From Hungatella sp. UBA4396 (lineage in GTDB: Bacteria; Bacillota; Clostridia; Lachnospirales; Lachnospiraceae): 64,000 nucleotides of DNA. The notes beneath the pieces are model-generated. The model ran no database searches. It saw only the letters and a list, made by a program, of their open reading frames with translations, and was not told the origin of the DNA. Made by a program: the position numbers and the translations under genes. Every line of letters starts with the position of its first letter. The stretch's first letter is position 1. The DNA is taken from NCBI GenBank assembly GCA_002389905.1, contig DGRE01000031.1, positions 10,531-74,530 of the forward strand. Reading direction: 5' to 3'. This document shows, piece after piece, positions 50,461 through 58,945 of this stretch.

Positions 50461-50492
50461 GGCAGCCCCAAATCCATGGGACTGCCTTTTTT
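50461..50492 (+). terminator. Terminator left behind the SDR relic
   Basis: GGCAG-C-CCC pairs with GGG-A-CTGCC, followed by six T's. Confidence 0.8.
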
Positions 50493-50787
50493 CATATATC
50501 TGGAATGTAAAACTCCAGTAAATTTATTAGGTTGAGCCAGCGGAGAAGTCATTCAGGGCAACTCCGCCGACTTAGTGGAAACATATGTATAGCAGCGCTC
50601 TGACCGCCTAGTGGGTTTCTCTATGTTTATGATATGATTATACCGGAGAAATATGAAGGAATTTTGACCAGGTTCTAAAGAAAATATGAAATCAATGAAG
50701 AAAAAATGACAAAAATTGGAATTGTAACCGCACAAATATTGCGGATACTATCCTAATAACAGTAAATTATCAATAAGAGAAACAGGG

Positions 50788-50858
50788 ATTGATTATTCAC
50801 ATAAAGTATGGTATCTCTATATTTAGTTAGTTAAACCTAACTAAAGCGAATAATCAAT
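50788..50858. promoter_or_regulatory. Promoter and nested palindromes upstream of the DUF3793 gene
   Basis: A promoter TTCACA (50796-50801) to TATATT (50818-50823), spacer 16, is followed by TTTAGTTAG-TTAAAC-CTAACTAAA (50822-50845), a 9-bp perfect inverted repeat at the start site. An outer pair ATTGATTATTC (50788-50798) and GAATAATCAAT (50848-50858) encloses it. The inner site resembles DtxR/IdeR-type iron boxes (TTAGGTTAG-x-CTAACCTAA). Confidence 0.6.
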
Positions 50859-50911
50859 AATCAGCCATAGAATATAAATCATAAAAAGCAAACCAGGATG
50901 GAGGTAAAGAT

Positions 50912-51466
50912 ATGTCACTTGAAAGGAAATTGATTGAATATTGCTCACCCACATTGGCTTCGCTGAAAACAGCAAATCTGTTCAACCATTCCTTTTCGTC
51001 AGAAGAAGAGCTGGAAAAACAGCTTTCAGAGCTGAACAGCCTGCTGGGGAAAAAGGGGATTTTTCTTCAGGTTCTTTTTAAAAAGGCAGATAAGGCGCTT
51101 ATCTATGTTTTCCGTAAGTCACGCCTGCAGGCAGAGCTAAACCGGCCGGCGGTAAGGCGCTTTCTCAGTAAATACGGATATGAGCATATGGATGTGGACT
51201 ATGGACTGGACCGGCTCAAAGAGAGACTGGGAGAAGACGGAGCATTTCCCCACGAGATTGGCATATTTCTGGGATATCCTCTGGGCGATGTGGTGGGCTT
51301 CATTCAGAATGCGGGAAAGAACTGCAAATGCCTGGGTTGTTGGAAGGTATACTGCAATGAGTGTGAGGCGAGAAAAACCTTTGCCAGATACCAAAAATGC
51401 AGGACAATTTATTCGCGGCTCTGGAATGACGGAAGAAGTGTCATACAGCTTACGGTGGCAGCATAA
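50912..51466 (+). CDS. DUF3793 family protein
   Basis: A 184-residue soluble protein of the DUF3793 family. It opens 'LIEYCSPTLASLKTANLFN', has a central 'YVFRKSRLQAELNRPAVRRFL', and ends with 'EIGIFLGYPLGDVVGFI' and a Cys-rich 'CKCLGCWKVYCNECEA' that could bind metal or a cluster. From memory the family is often next to feo iron-uptake or flavodoxin genes in clostridia, but no function is known. GGAGGT precedes the ATG. The operator-like palindrome at its promoter is consistent with metal control. It is convergent with tRNA-Glu. Confidence 0.82.
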   Translation: MSLERKLIEYCSPTLASLKTANLFNHSFSSEEELEKQLSELNSLLGKKGIFLQVLFKKADKALIYVFRKSRLQAELNRPAVRRFLSKYGYEHMDVDYGLDRLKERLGEDGAFPHEIGIFLGYPLGDVVGFIQNAGKNCKCLGCWKVYCNECEARKTFARYQKCRTIYSRLWNDGRSVIQLTVAA

Positions 51467-51470
51467 AAGA

Positions 51471-51505
51471 AAAAACCTGATTTCAATGAAGAAATCAGGT
51501 TTTTA
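51471..51505. terminator. Bidirectional terminator between DUF3793 and tRNA-Glu
   Basis: AAAAACCTGATTTC and GAAATCAGGTTTTT form a 14-bp stem with T-runs in both directions, serving both convergent units. Confidence 0.9.
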
Positions 51506-51511
51506 TTTTTA

Positions 51512-51583
51512 TGACCTATCCGGGAATCGAACCCGGGTTTCCGCCGTGAGAGGGCGGCGTCTTGACCGCTTGACCAATAGGCC
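51512..51583 (-). tRNA. tRNA-Glu (anticodon CTC)
   Basis: A 72-nt cloverleaf on the minus strand. The acceptor GGCCTAT pairs with ATAGGTC (one G-T), the discriminator is A, and the anticodon stem CCGCC/GGCGG encloses CTCTCAC with anticodon CTC. The T arm has GGTTCGATTCC. The CCA end is not encoded. Confidence 0.95.
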
Positions 51584-51738
51584 TTTCTTTGTCATCGCTG
51601 ACAACTTCATTATAATATCACAGGAATAGACATTTGTCTACTTCTTTTTTCATAAAATAAAAAATAATCTGCAGTCATAATTGTCAAAAACAGAGGTCTT
51701 ATGATATACTTCTCCATATGCGGAAGGGAGACAGTAAA

Positions 51739-52806
51739 ATGGAGTTGAAAAAACGGGAAATCCAATATGATTATTTAAGGACCCTGGCAGCTTTTGCAAT
51801 TATCATGGTTCATGCCATTCCCTCAGAAACCTTAAATTCCAGGCAATGGCTGTTTTCTGCTGCCCTCATGCCGGTGCTTCTGGCCTTTGTGGGCATTTTT
51901 TTCATGCTCAGCGGTATGTTCTTTTTAAAAACAGGAACGGAGAATATCCTTTTATTTTATAAAAAACGGTTTCAGTCCATTGTCATTCCCTTTGTATGCT
52001 ACAACGGAATTTATTACTGGTATTACAATATATATCTGAGCCAGGAAAAAACCGGAGCTTTTGAGCATTTATCCTTGTTTGCAAAGGAGCTTGCAACAGG
52101 AACCATACCCATGGCTTCCCATATGTGGTTTATGTACGTGATCATATCCTTGTATCTTTGCACACCTTTTCTGTCCCGCATGGTAAATGCCATGAACCAT
52201 AAGGAATTAAAGCTGTTTCTGGCTCTGATGATCATTGTCCAGGGACTTTGCATCTACCTGCCCTCTTTAGGGCTGGATGTGGGAGGGAGCTTTCAGTATG
52301 TCATATTCAAAGGCTGGCTTCTTTATTTTATGCTGGGCTATGGCTGGAAGCGGCTTTATGCCGGGAAGGCCTGGCTGCCATTTGCCATACTGGGGCTTGC
52401 AGGCTTTGGAGTGACCATGTTCCAGAAAATTGTTACGCCTTATTTCACACCGGGAATTCATGATATTGCTCCTTCCATGATGGCAATGGCCCTGTCCATC
52501 TTTGTTTTTTTTGAAACCTTTGGAAATGTCAAAATCCCAGTCCTTGCCCGGTTTGCAGGCTTTGTCAGCCGTTACAGCTATTCCATTTACCTGATTCATT
52601 ATCTGGTTCTGGGACAGCTTGCCAGGGGACTGGTGGAAAAGACTGTTATCCGTCATTATTATGTGCCTAAAATTCTTTTTGAGGCAATTGTTACGTTTTT
52701 AATTTCTCTGGCAACAGCCTGGATTCTTGACAGCACTGTCATAAGGGTCTTAAAGTGGGCGGCCGGGGGATTTTTTAGAAGGAAAGACAGGGAAAGGAGG
52801 AACTGA
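51739..52806 (+). CDS. Membrane acyltransferase (Acyltransferase_3 / OafA-WecH family)
   Basis: A 355-residue integral membrane protein with about ten hydrophobic helices. It starts 'REIQYDYLRTLAAFAIIMVHA', containing the family's conserved Arg and His, and has 'GIFFMLSGMFFL' and 'YSYSIYLIHYLVLGQL'. Members transfer acetyl or other acyl groups onto cell-surface polysaccharides or related acceptors. The ATG at 51739 follows GGGAG; the frame opens at 51718 without a site. The next gene begins 1 nt after its stop. Confidence 0.9.
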   Translation: MELKKREIQYDYLRTLAAFAIIMVHAIPSETLNSRQWLFSAALMPVLLAFVGIFFMLSGMFFLKTGTENILLFYKKRFQSIVIPFVCYNGIYYWYYNIYLSQEKTGAFEHLSLFAKELATGTIPMASHMWFMYVIISLYLCTPFLSRMVNAMNHKELKLFLALMIIVQGLCIYLPSLGLDVGGSFQYVIFKGWLLYFMLGYGWKRLYAGKAWLPFAILGLAGFGVTMFQKIVTPYFTPGIHDIAPSMMAMALSIFVFFETFGNVKIPVLARFAGFVSRYSYSIYLIHYLVLGQLARGLVEKTVIRHYYVPKILFEAIVTFLISLATAWILDSTVIRVLKWAAGGFFRRKDRERRN

Positions 52807-52807
52807 T

Positions 52808-52996
52808 ATGGCAGGAAAGAGTAGTTGTGAAGATTGTATTTACTATAATTATAATGAAGAATATGAATACTGCGAATGCGAGATTAACTTAGATGAAGAT
52901 GAGCTGATGGGATTTTTAAGCAATTCCCATTACATCTGCCCTCATTTCCGCTTTGGAAATGAATATTCTGTAGTCAAAAAGCAGATGTATGGATAA
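52808..52996 (+). CDS. Small Cys-rich DUF6472-like protein
   Basis: A 62-residue acidic protein with Cys pairs in 'SCEDCIYYNYNEEYEYCEC' and a later 'HYICPHFRFG', suggesting a metal-binding fold. I recognise it as the DUF6472-type small protein widespread in Lachnospiraceae, of unknown function. AAGGAGG lies before the ATG, inside the end of the acyltransferase gene, with which it must be co-transcribed. Confidence 0.8.
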   Translation: MAGKSSCEDCIYYNYNEEYEYCECEINLDEDELMGFLSNSHYICPHFRFGNEYSVVKKQMYG

Positions 52997-53205
52997 ACTC
53001 CCCTCATTACCCCATAAAAAGGGAGGAGCCGATGTCCCTCCAGAGAACACCGGCAATTATGAAAAAAATTTTTTATCTCAAAATATGTTGGCAACATCTT
53101 TTCTCGATGGTTTAAGTATAACCCCTAAATATGAAGAGAATTTGACCAGCCTGTAACAATATTATGACCAGAGTGTGAACATGGAAAGAGCAGGGTTATA
53201 TGATA

Positions 53206-54666
53206 TCAGTCGCTGAAGTGGTAGCTGTCCAAAAGCTGTTTCTTCATGTGCCACAGCTCATTGGATAAATCCACGTGAACCTCATGAGGGTTTACAAGGC
53301 GGCGGGACTCATCCCAGAGAGTATTTAACTCTTTCTGACAGTAATCCCGGATATCCATAACAGCGGGAGAGGAATAAACACAGTCACCGCCCTTAAATAC
53401 AGGAACCAGAAGATCCCTCATGGTGTAGGAATTAGGCGCCAGATGGGTCTTTTTCCATGTCTCAATGGGGTCAAAGAGAAGGAGAGAATTGCTTTCCCGG
53501 AAAACCTCTCCTTCCAGACAGATTAAGTCAGCGATAATCTTTCCGGTTTCCCGGTTGTAAATCCGCTTGATGGCCTTATTGCCCGGATTTGTGATCTTTT
53601 CCGCATTTTCAGAAAGCTTGATTTTAGGAACGAACTGACCTGTCTTTCTATCCATAATTGCAGCCAGCTTGTAAACACCGCCAAAGGAAGGGCAGTCCTT
53701 GGAGGTAATCAAGTTGGTACCCACTCCCCAGGAGTTAATGGTCGCTCCCTGTATCTTTAAGCTGTTGATCAGGGTTTCGTCAAGGTCGTTGGAAGCTGAG
53801 ATGACGGCATCTGTAAATCCTGCCTCATCAAGCATCTTTTTGGCTTTTTTAGAAAGGTAAGCCAAGTCTCCGCTGTCTAAGCGGATGCCGTAAAATGTGA
53901 GAGGAATGCCGGCTTCCCTCATTTCCTTAAATACTTTAATGGCATTGGGAACACCGGATTTTAAGGTATCGTAAGTGTCCACCAGGAGAATGCAGGCGGT
54001 GGGATAAAGCTTTGCATATCTGCGGAAAGCGGTCAGCTCGTCGGGGAAGCTCATGATCCAGCTATGGGCATGGGTTCCTTTTATGGGAACGTCGAACATT
54101 TTTCCTGCAAGCACGTTGGAGGTGCCGATGCATCCCGCAATCATGGCGGCTCTTGCGCCGTAGATTCCCGCATCAGGCCCCTGAGCCCGGCGAAGGCCGA
54201 ATTCCATGACTCCGTCTCCGTCTGCCGCATAGATGACCCTGGCAGCTTTTGTGGCGATCAGACTCTGGTGGTTGATGATATTTAACAGAGCGGTTTCAAT
54301 TAACTGGGCTTCCATAACAGGAGCAATAACCTTGACGATAGGCTCACGGGGAAACACTACCGTTCCTTCCGGAATCGACCAGATGTCGCCGGAAAATTTA
54401 AAGTGGAGCAGATATTCCAGAAAATCTTCTTCAAACAAGCCGGTTGATCTTAAATAGTCTACATCTTCCTGTTCAAAACGAAGTTCCTTGATGTATTCAA
54501 TGACCTGCTCTAAGCCGGCGCAGATCGCATACCCGTTTCCGCCCGGATTGCTGCGGTAAAAGGCATCAAATATTACGGTCTCGTTGGCATCTTTTTCTTT
54601 GAAGTATCCCTGCATCATGGTTAATTCATAGAGGTCCGTTAATAAAGTTAAATTGCGCTGGCTCAT
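53206..54666 (-). CDS. pncB: Nicotinate phosphoribosyltransferase
   Basis: A 486-residue enzyme of NAD salvage, joining nicotinate and PRPP with ATP use. 'LLTDLYELTMMQGYF' opens the protein, the phosphorylated-His region is 'KGTHAHSWIMSF', and 'GIRLDSGDLAYLSKKAKKMLD' and 'SWGVGTNLITSKDCP' are further signatures. The start at 54666 has AAAGGAG; the frame extends to 54699 without a site. It stands alone on the minus strand. Confidence 0.96.
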   Translation of the reverse strand: MSQRNLTLLTDLYELTMMQGYFKEKDANETVIFDAFYRSNPGGNGYAICAGLEQVIEYIKELRFEQEDVDYLRSTGLFEEDFLEYLLHFKFSGDIWSIPEGTVVFPREPIVKVIAPVMEAQLIETALLNIINHQSLIATKAARVIYAADGDGVMEFGLRRAQGPDAGIYGARAAMIAGCIGTSNVLAGKMFDVPIKGTHAHSWIMSFPDELTAFRRYAKLYPTACILLVDTYDTLKSGVPNAIKVFKEMREAGIPLTFYGIRLDSGDLAYLSKKAKKMLDEAGFTDAVISASNDLDETLINSLKIQGATINSWGVGTNLITSKDCPSFGGVYKLAAIMDRKTGQFVPKIKLSENAEKITNPGNKAIKRIYNRETGKIIADLICLEGEVFRESNSLLLFDPIETWKKTHLAPNSYTMRDLLVPVFKGGDCVYSSPAVMDIRDYCQKELNTLWDESRRLVNPHEVHVDLSNELWHMKKQLLDSYHFSD

Positions 54667-54860
54667 AAATTTTCTCCTTTGCAAATCTTTTTTGCACATT
54701 ATACCATAATTTTACAAAAAAACAATGTAATCGATAAAAATTTAACAATCAATCAAAGTGCAAAAGAAACAAATAAGTTTTGTAAAAAGATTAAATAAAC
54801 AAAATTAATATAAACAATTTGAAAATTAATAAATAACTTAAATATTTTTCAAATAAAGTC

Positions 54861-54889
54861 TTGCAAAATACACATAAATAGTATATAAT
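54861..54889 (+). promoter_or_regulatory. Sigma-A promoter of an unassigned transcript
   Basis: TTGCAA (54861-54866), 17-nt spacer, TATAAT (54884-54889). No gene with a good ribosome site follows. Confidence 0.6.
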
Positions 54890-55384
54890 AAAGCCATAAA
54901 CAAAAGGTAATACAAAAGAAAATAAATCAACCCCATATTCCATATTGCTCCGGAAGATGGAAGAGAAGAGGAGGCGATTCCACCGAAGACATAAGTACAG
55001 CCTGATTTGTAAAAACAAAGCTCAGGCAATAGGAAAAACCGTATTACCCAGCTTCAATTCATACCAGGTGATGAATAAATGTGAAAGCATGGATGAAACC
55101 AGGAAAGGATCTGACAATCTTATATCTGTCTATGATTTGTTATAACTGCAGAGAATATTCATTGTATCAGTCATTTCATAAGGAATTTGATTTGTACAAA
55201 ATTTGATTTTCACTGAAAGTTTCATAACACATATAAATAATGAAAAGTGATACAGAGGAAAAGGTTTAAAGATGATGGTTTGAGCGAGGGGAAACGGCAG
55301 AAAAGTTCATATGGAGCATTCAAAGGAAACCGAAATAAAAACCAGAAGAGAGAGGTATATAAGGACCAATGGATGAAAACGTGT

Positions 55385-55432
55385 AGAACGGGTATCGAAT
55401 TTCATGAATATGAATCGGTACCCGTTCTTTTT
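55385..55432 (+). terminator. Intrinsic terminator upstream of the ileS promoter
   Basis: AGAACGGGTA pairs with TACCCGTTCT, followed by T's. It would end a transcript begun at 54896 or so. Confidence 0.85.
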
Positions 55433-55483
55433 ATGCGGAAAAACGCTCTGTGGATATACTTGTGGATAAATATAAAAATAGCC

Positions 55484-55512
55484 TTGACATTTCTTTTTCC
55501 AATCCCTATAAT
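55484..55512 (+). promoter_or_regulatory. Consensus promoter of ileS
   Basis: TTGACA (55484-55489), 17 nt, TATAAT (55507-55512): a perfect sigma-A match. Confidence 0.92.
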
Positions 55513-55519
55513 TATAAGA

Positions 55520-55783
55520 TATATAGGTGTTATCATCCTCATAAGTAAGAAAAACTTTGATGGAGACAGTAGTGCCAGGGGAAAATCCAAAGAGAGCCGG
55601 GGATGGTGGAAGCCTGGCGAGAGTAGCCTGGATACGAATATCACTCCGGAGTTTCCGGCTGAAGACAGTAGGCCAGGACGTATTTTCTGCGTTAAGGGAA
55701 AGCATATGTCAGTATGCGGTAATGGGTGGTGCAGCGAAGATAGAATTCAACCTTCGTCCTGATTACAGGATGGGGGTTTTTTT
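55520..55783 (+). promoter_or_regulatory. T-box riboswitch (Ile specific) controlling ileS
   Basis: The leader has the stem I hallmark AGAGAGCCGGGGATGGTGGA (55591-55610) with the distal loop pairing to CCTGGC, and a specifier loop with ATC (isoleucine) at 55640-55642. The T-box bulge TGGTGCAGCG (55727-55736) departs from TGGNACCGCG at two positions; the U at N fits a tRNA with discriminator A. A terminator hairpin CGTCCTG/CAGGATG with seven T's ends the leader. Uncharged tRNA-Ile would favour the antiterminator and ileS expression. Confidence 0.93.
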
Positions 55784-55810
55784 GATAAGAAGAAACGGAG
55801 GTCGCAAAAG

Positions 55811-58800
55811 ATGTATAAGAAAGTCCCTGGAGACTTGAACTTTGTAGCGAGAGAAAAAGAAATTGAAAAGTTTTGGGAGGACCATGACATTTTCAGAAAG
55901 AGCATGGAAGAGCGTAAGGAGAAGGAAACATATACGTTTTATGACGGTCCGCCAACTGCCAACGGAAAGCCCCATATCGGCCATGTGCTGACCCGTGTTA
56001 TTAAGGACATGATTCCCAGATACCGCACCATGAAGGGATACAACGTTCCCCGTAAGGCAGGCTGGGATACTCACGGACTTCCGGTAGAACTGGAAGTGGA
56101 GAAGATGCTGGGCCTTGACGGCAAGGAGCAGATTGAGGAATACGGCCTGGAGCCTTTTATTAAATATTGCAAGGAAAGCGTTTGGAAATACAAAGGCATG
56201 TGGGAGGATTTTTCAAAGACCGTAGGCTTTTGGGCCGACATGGATGATCCTTACGTGACTTATGAAAATAATTTTATTGAATCCGAATGGTGGGCATTGA
56301 AGCAGATTTGGGAAAAGGGTCTGTTATATAAGGGCTTTAAGATCGTTCCCTACTGTCCGCGGTGCGGAACCCCCTTATCCAGCCATGAGGTAGCTCAGGG
56401 CTATAAAGATGTAAAAGAACGTTCCGCCATTGTCCGGTTTAAGGTAAAAGACGAGGATGCCTACATCCTGGCATGGACGACAACTCCGTGGACCCTGCCT
56501 TCCAATGTGGGATTGTGTGTAAATCCTGATGAAACGTATGTAAAGGTAAAAAACGGAGAATATACCTATTATATGGCAGAAGCTCTTTGCGAAAAGGTTC
56601 TGGGAGAAGATTACACTGTTTTAGAGAGATATACAGGAAAAGATCTGGAATACAAGGAATACGAGCCCCTGTTCGACTTTGTGAACCCGGATAAAAAGGC
56701 ATTTTTCGTAACCTGCGACCATTATGTTACCTTAAGCGATGGTACAGGCGTTGTTCACATTGCTCCGGCTTTTGGTGAAGATGACTCCAAGGTGGGAAGA
56801 AAATACGATCTTCCTTTCGTGCAGTTAGTAAATGCAGCCGGTGAAATGACCAGTGAGACCAAGTGGGCAGGCACTTTCTGCAAGGAGGCTGATCCTGAGA
56901 TTTTGAAGGATTTAAAGGAGAGAGGTCTTTTACTCTCAGCTCCTGTGTTTGAGCATAGCTATCCCCATTGCTGGAGATGTGATACTCCCCTTATCTACTA
57001 TGCGAGAGAATCCTGGTTCATCAAGATGACTGCCGTCAAAGAGGATTTAATCCGCAATAACAACACCATCAACTGGATTCCGGAAAGCATTGGCAAGGGC
57101 CGCTTCGGCGACTGGCTGGAAAATGTTCAGGATTGGGGAATCAGCAGAAACCGTTACTGGGGAACTCCTCTCAATGTGTGGGAATGTGAGTGCGGACATC
57201 AGCACTCCATTGGAAGCATTGAAGAATTAAAGAAGATGTCTCCTGACTGCCCTGAAGAAATCGAGCTTCACCGCCCATATATTGACGCAGTGACCATTAC
57301 CTGTGAAACATGCGGCAAGCAGATGAAGAGAGTTCCGGAGGTTATTGACTGCTGGTTTGATTCCGGAGCCATGCCATTTGCACAGCACCATTATCCATTT
57401 GAAAACAAAGAACTGTTTGAACAGCAGTTCCCGGCAAACTTTATTTCAGAGGCCGTGGACCAGACAAGAGGTTGGTTTTATTCCCTTCTTGCCATTTCCA
57501 CTTTGATTTTTAACAAGGCTCCTTATAAAAATGTCATCGTTCTGGGACATGTCCAGGATGAGAACGGACAGAAGATGAGCAAATCCAAGGGAAATGCCGT
57601 TGATCCCTTTGAGGCCCTGGAAACCTACGGAGCAGATGCCATCCGCTGGTATTTTTATGTAAACAGCGCGCCATGGCTGCCGAACCGCTTCCATGGAAAG
57701 GCCGTTATGGAAGGCCAGCGCAAATTTATGGGTACCTTATGGAATACCTATGCATTCTTTGTGCTTTACGGGAATATTGATAATTTTGACCCTACAAAAT
57801 ATACGTTGGAATACGAAAAACTGCCTGTTATGGATAAATGGCTGTTATCCAGGCTCAACACTCTGGTAGAGGAAGTAGATTCCTGCCTGGACGGATACCA
57901 GATTCCCGAGGCAGCCAGAGCTCTCCAGTCCTTTGTGGACGATATGAGTAACTGGTATGTGCGCAGAAGCCGGGAACGTTTCTGGGCAAAGGGAATGGAG
58001 CAGGATAAGATCAACGCTTACATGACCCTGTACACAGCTCTTGTGACAGTCAGCAAACTGGCTGCTCCCCTGATTCCATTTATGAGCGAGCAGATCTATC
58101 AGAATCTGGTTTGCAGTGTGGATCAGAGTGCACCCCAAAGCGTTCATTTATGTGACTATCCGGTTGCAGATAAAGGCTGCATCGACAAGAAGCTGGAAGA
58201 AAACATGGATGAGGTTTTAAAAATCGTTGTCATGGGCCGTGCCGCCAGAAATACAGCTAACATCAAAAACCGCCAGCCAATCGGCCGGATGTTTGTAAAG
58301 GCACCCCATACCCTGCCGGTGTTCTATCAGGAGATCATCGAAGAGGAGCTGAATGTAAAAGAAGTCCTCTTTACCGATGATGTGAGGGATTTCACTTCCT
58401 ACAGCTTTAAGCCTCAGTTAAAGACAGTGGGGCCCAAATACGGAAAACAGCTTGGCAATATCAAAAAAGCTCTTGGGGAAATCGACGGAAACCAGGCTAT
58501 GGATACCTTAAATGAAACAGGCGCCCTTACCTTTGAATTTGACGGTACCCAGGTGGTGCTTACAAAAGACGACCTTCTCATTGACACCGCTCAGACGGAA
58601 GGCTATGTATCTGAGGGGGATAATTTTGTTACCGTTGTGCTGGATACCAATTTGACACCGGAGCTGATCACAGAAGGCTTTGTCCGTGAATTGATCAGCA
58701 AGATACAGACCATGCGTAAGGAAGCCGGTTTTGAGGTGATGGATCACATCCTGGTATACAGTGAAGGAAATGAAGCAATTGCCAATATCCTGCAGGCTCA

Positions 58801-58921
58801 CCAGGAAGAAATAAAGGGAGAAGTTCTTGCAGAGGACATCGTCCTTGGCAGAACCGCCGGATATGTAAAGGAATGGAATATTAATGGGGAAGATGTAACA
58901 TTAGGTGTGGAGAAGTCTTAG
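55811..58921 (+). CDS. ileS: Isoleucyl-tRNA synthetase, long (type 2) form
   Basis: A 1036-residue class I synthetase charging tRNA-Ile. The HIGH motif is His55-Ile-Gly-His58, KMSKS is at 588-592, and the CP1 editing domain includes 'AWTTTPWTLPSN' and 'GTGVVHIAPAFGEDD'. The WxxxPxxxRF-like anticodon region follows. Length and the N-terminal 'DLNFVAREKEIEKFWEDHD' suit the eukaryote-like IleRS2 group, members of which are known to resist mupirocin. GGAGG lies 10 nt before the ATG. Expression is controlled by the T-box leader. Confidence 0.97.
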   Translation: MYKKVPGDLNFVAREKEIEKFWEDHDIFRKSMEERKEKETYTFYDGPPTANGKPHIGHVLTRVIKDMIPRYRTMKGYNVPRKAGWDTHGLPVELEVEKMLGLDGKEQIEEYGLEPFIKYCKESVWKYKGMWEDFSKTVGFWADMDDPYVTYENNFIESEWWALKQIWEKGLLYKGFKIVPYCPRCGTPLSSHEVAQGYKDVKERSAIVRFKVKDEDAYILAWTTTPWTLPSNVGLCVNPDETYVKVKNGEYTYYMAEALCEKVLGEDYTVLERYTGKDLEYKEYEPLFDFVNPDKKAFFVTCDHYVTLSDGTGVVHIAPAFGEDDSKVGRKYDLPFVQLVNAAGEMTSETKWAGTFCKEADPEILKDLKERGLLLSAPVFEHSYPHCWRCDTPLIYYARESWFIKMTAVKEDLIRNNNTINWIPESIGKGRFGDWLENVQDWGISRNRYWGTPLNVWECECGHQHSIGSIEELKKMSPDCPEEIELHRPYIDAVTITCETCGKQMKRVPEVIDCWFDSGAMPFAQHHYPFENKELFEQQFPANFISEAVDQTRGWFYSLLAISTLIFNKAPYKNVIVLGHVQDENGQKMSKSKGNAVDPFEALETYGADAIRWYFYVNSAPWLPNRFHGKAVMEGQRKFMGTLWNTYAFFVLYGNIDNFDPTKYTLEYEKLPVMDKWLLSRLNTLVEEVDSCLDGYQIPEAARALQSFVDDMSNWYVRRSRERFWAKGMEQDKINAYMTLYTALVTVSKLAAPLIPFMSEQIYQNLVCSVDQSAPQSVHLCDYPVADKGCIDKKLEENMDEVLKIVVMGRAARNTANIKNRQPIGRMFVKAPHTLPVFYQEIIEEELNVKEVLFTDDVRDFTSYSFKPQLKTVGPKYGKQLGNIKKALGEIDGNQAMDTLNETGALTFEFDGTQVVLTKDDLLIDTAQTEGYVSEGDNFVTVVLDTNLTPELITEGFVRELISKIQTMRKEAGFEVMDHILVYSEGNEAIANILQAHQEEIKGEVLAEDIVLGRTAGYVKEWNINGEDVTLGVEKS

Positions 58922-58945
58922 TAAACATTTAGGAGGAAATGCAGT

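Larger units (their letters stand above)
50258..50911. other. Gap with hairpin, SDR relic, terminator and DUF3793 control region
   Basis: This 654-nt stretch starts with an inverted repeat (50265-50293), then the decayed SDR tail (50322-50430) and its terminator (50461-50492). From about 50535 to 50620 an imperfect GCGGAG/CTCCGC hairpin and other structure occur that I cannot assign. The right end holds the DUF3793 promoter and nested palindrome. Confidence 0.5.
54667..55810. other. 1.1-kb region between pncB and ileS: orphan transcription unit plus T-box leader
   Basis: No convincing protein gene. The left 200 nt are very AT-rich. A strong promoter (54861-54889) and a terminator (55385-55432) bracket about 500 nt of unassigned sequence. 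The ileS promoter and T-box leader fill the rest. Frames at 54945-55145 and 55247-55762 lack ribosome sites; the second runs through the T-box. Confidence 0.55.

Noticed and set aside
54957..55145. 62-66 residue open frame in the pncB-ileS gap
   Set aside because: No well-placed ribosome site and no recognisable family; treated as part of the unassigned transcript.
55247..55762. 171-residue open frame upstream of ileS
   Set aside because: It runs through the terminator, the perfect ileS promoter and the T-box, and has no ribosome site.
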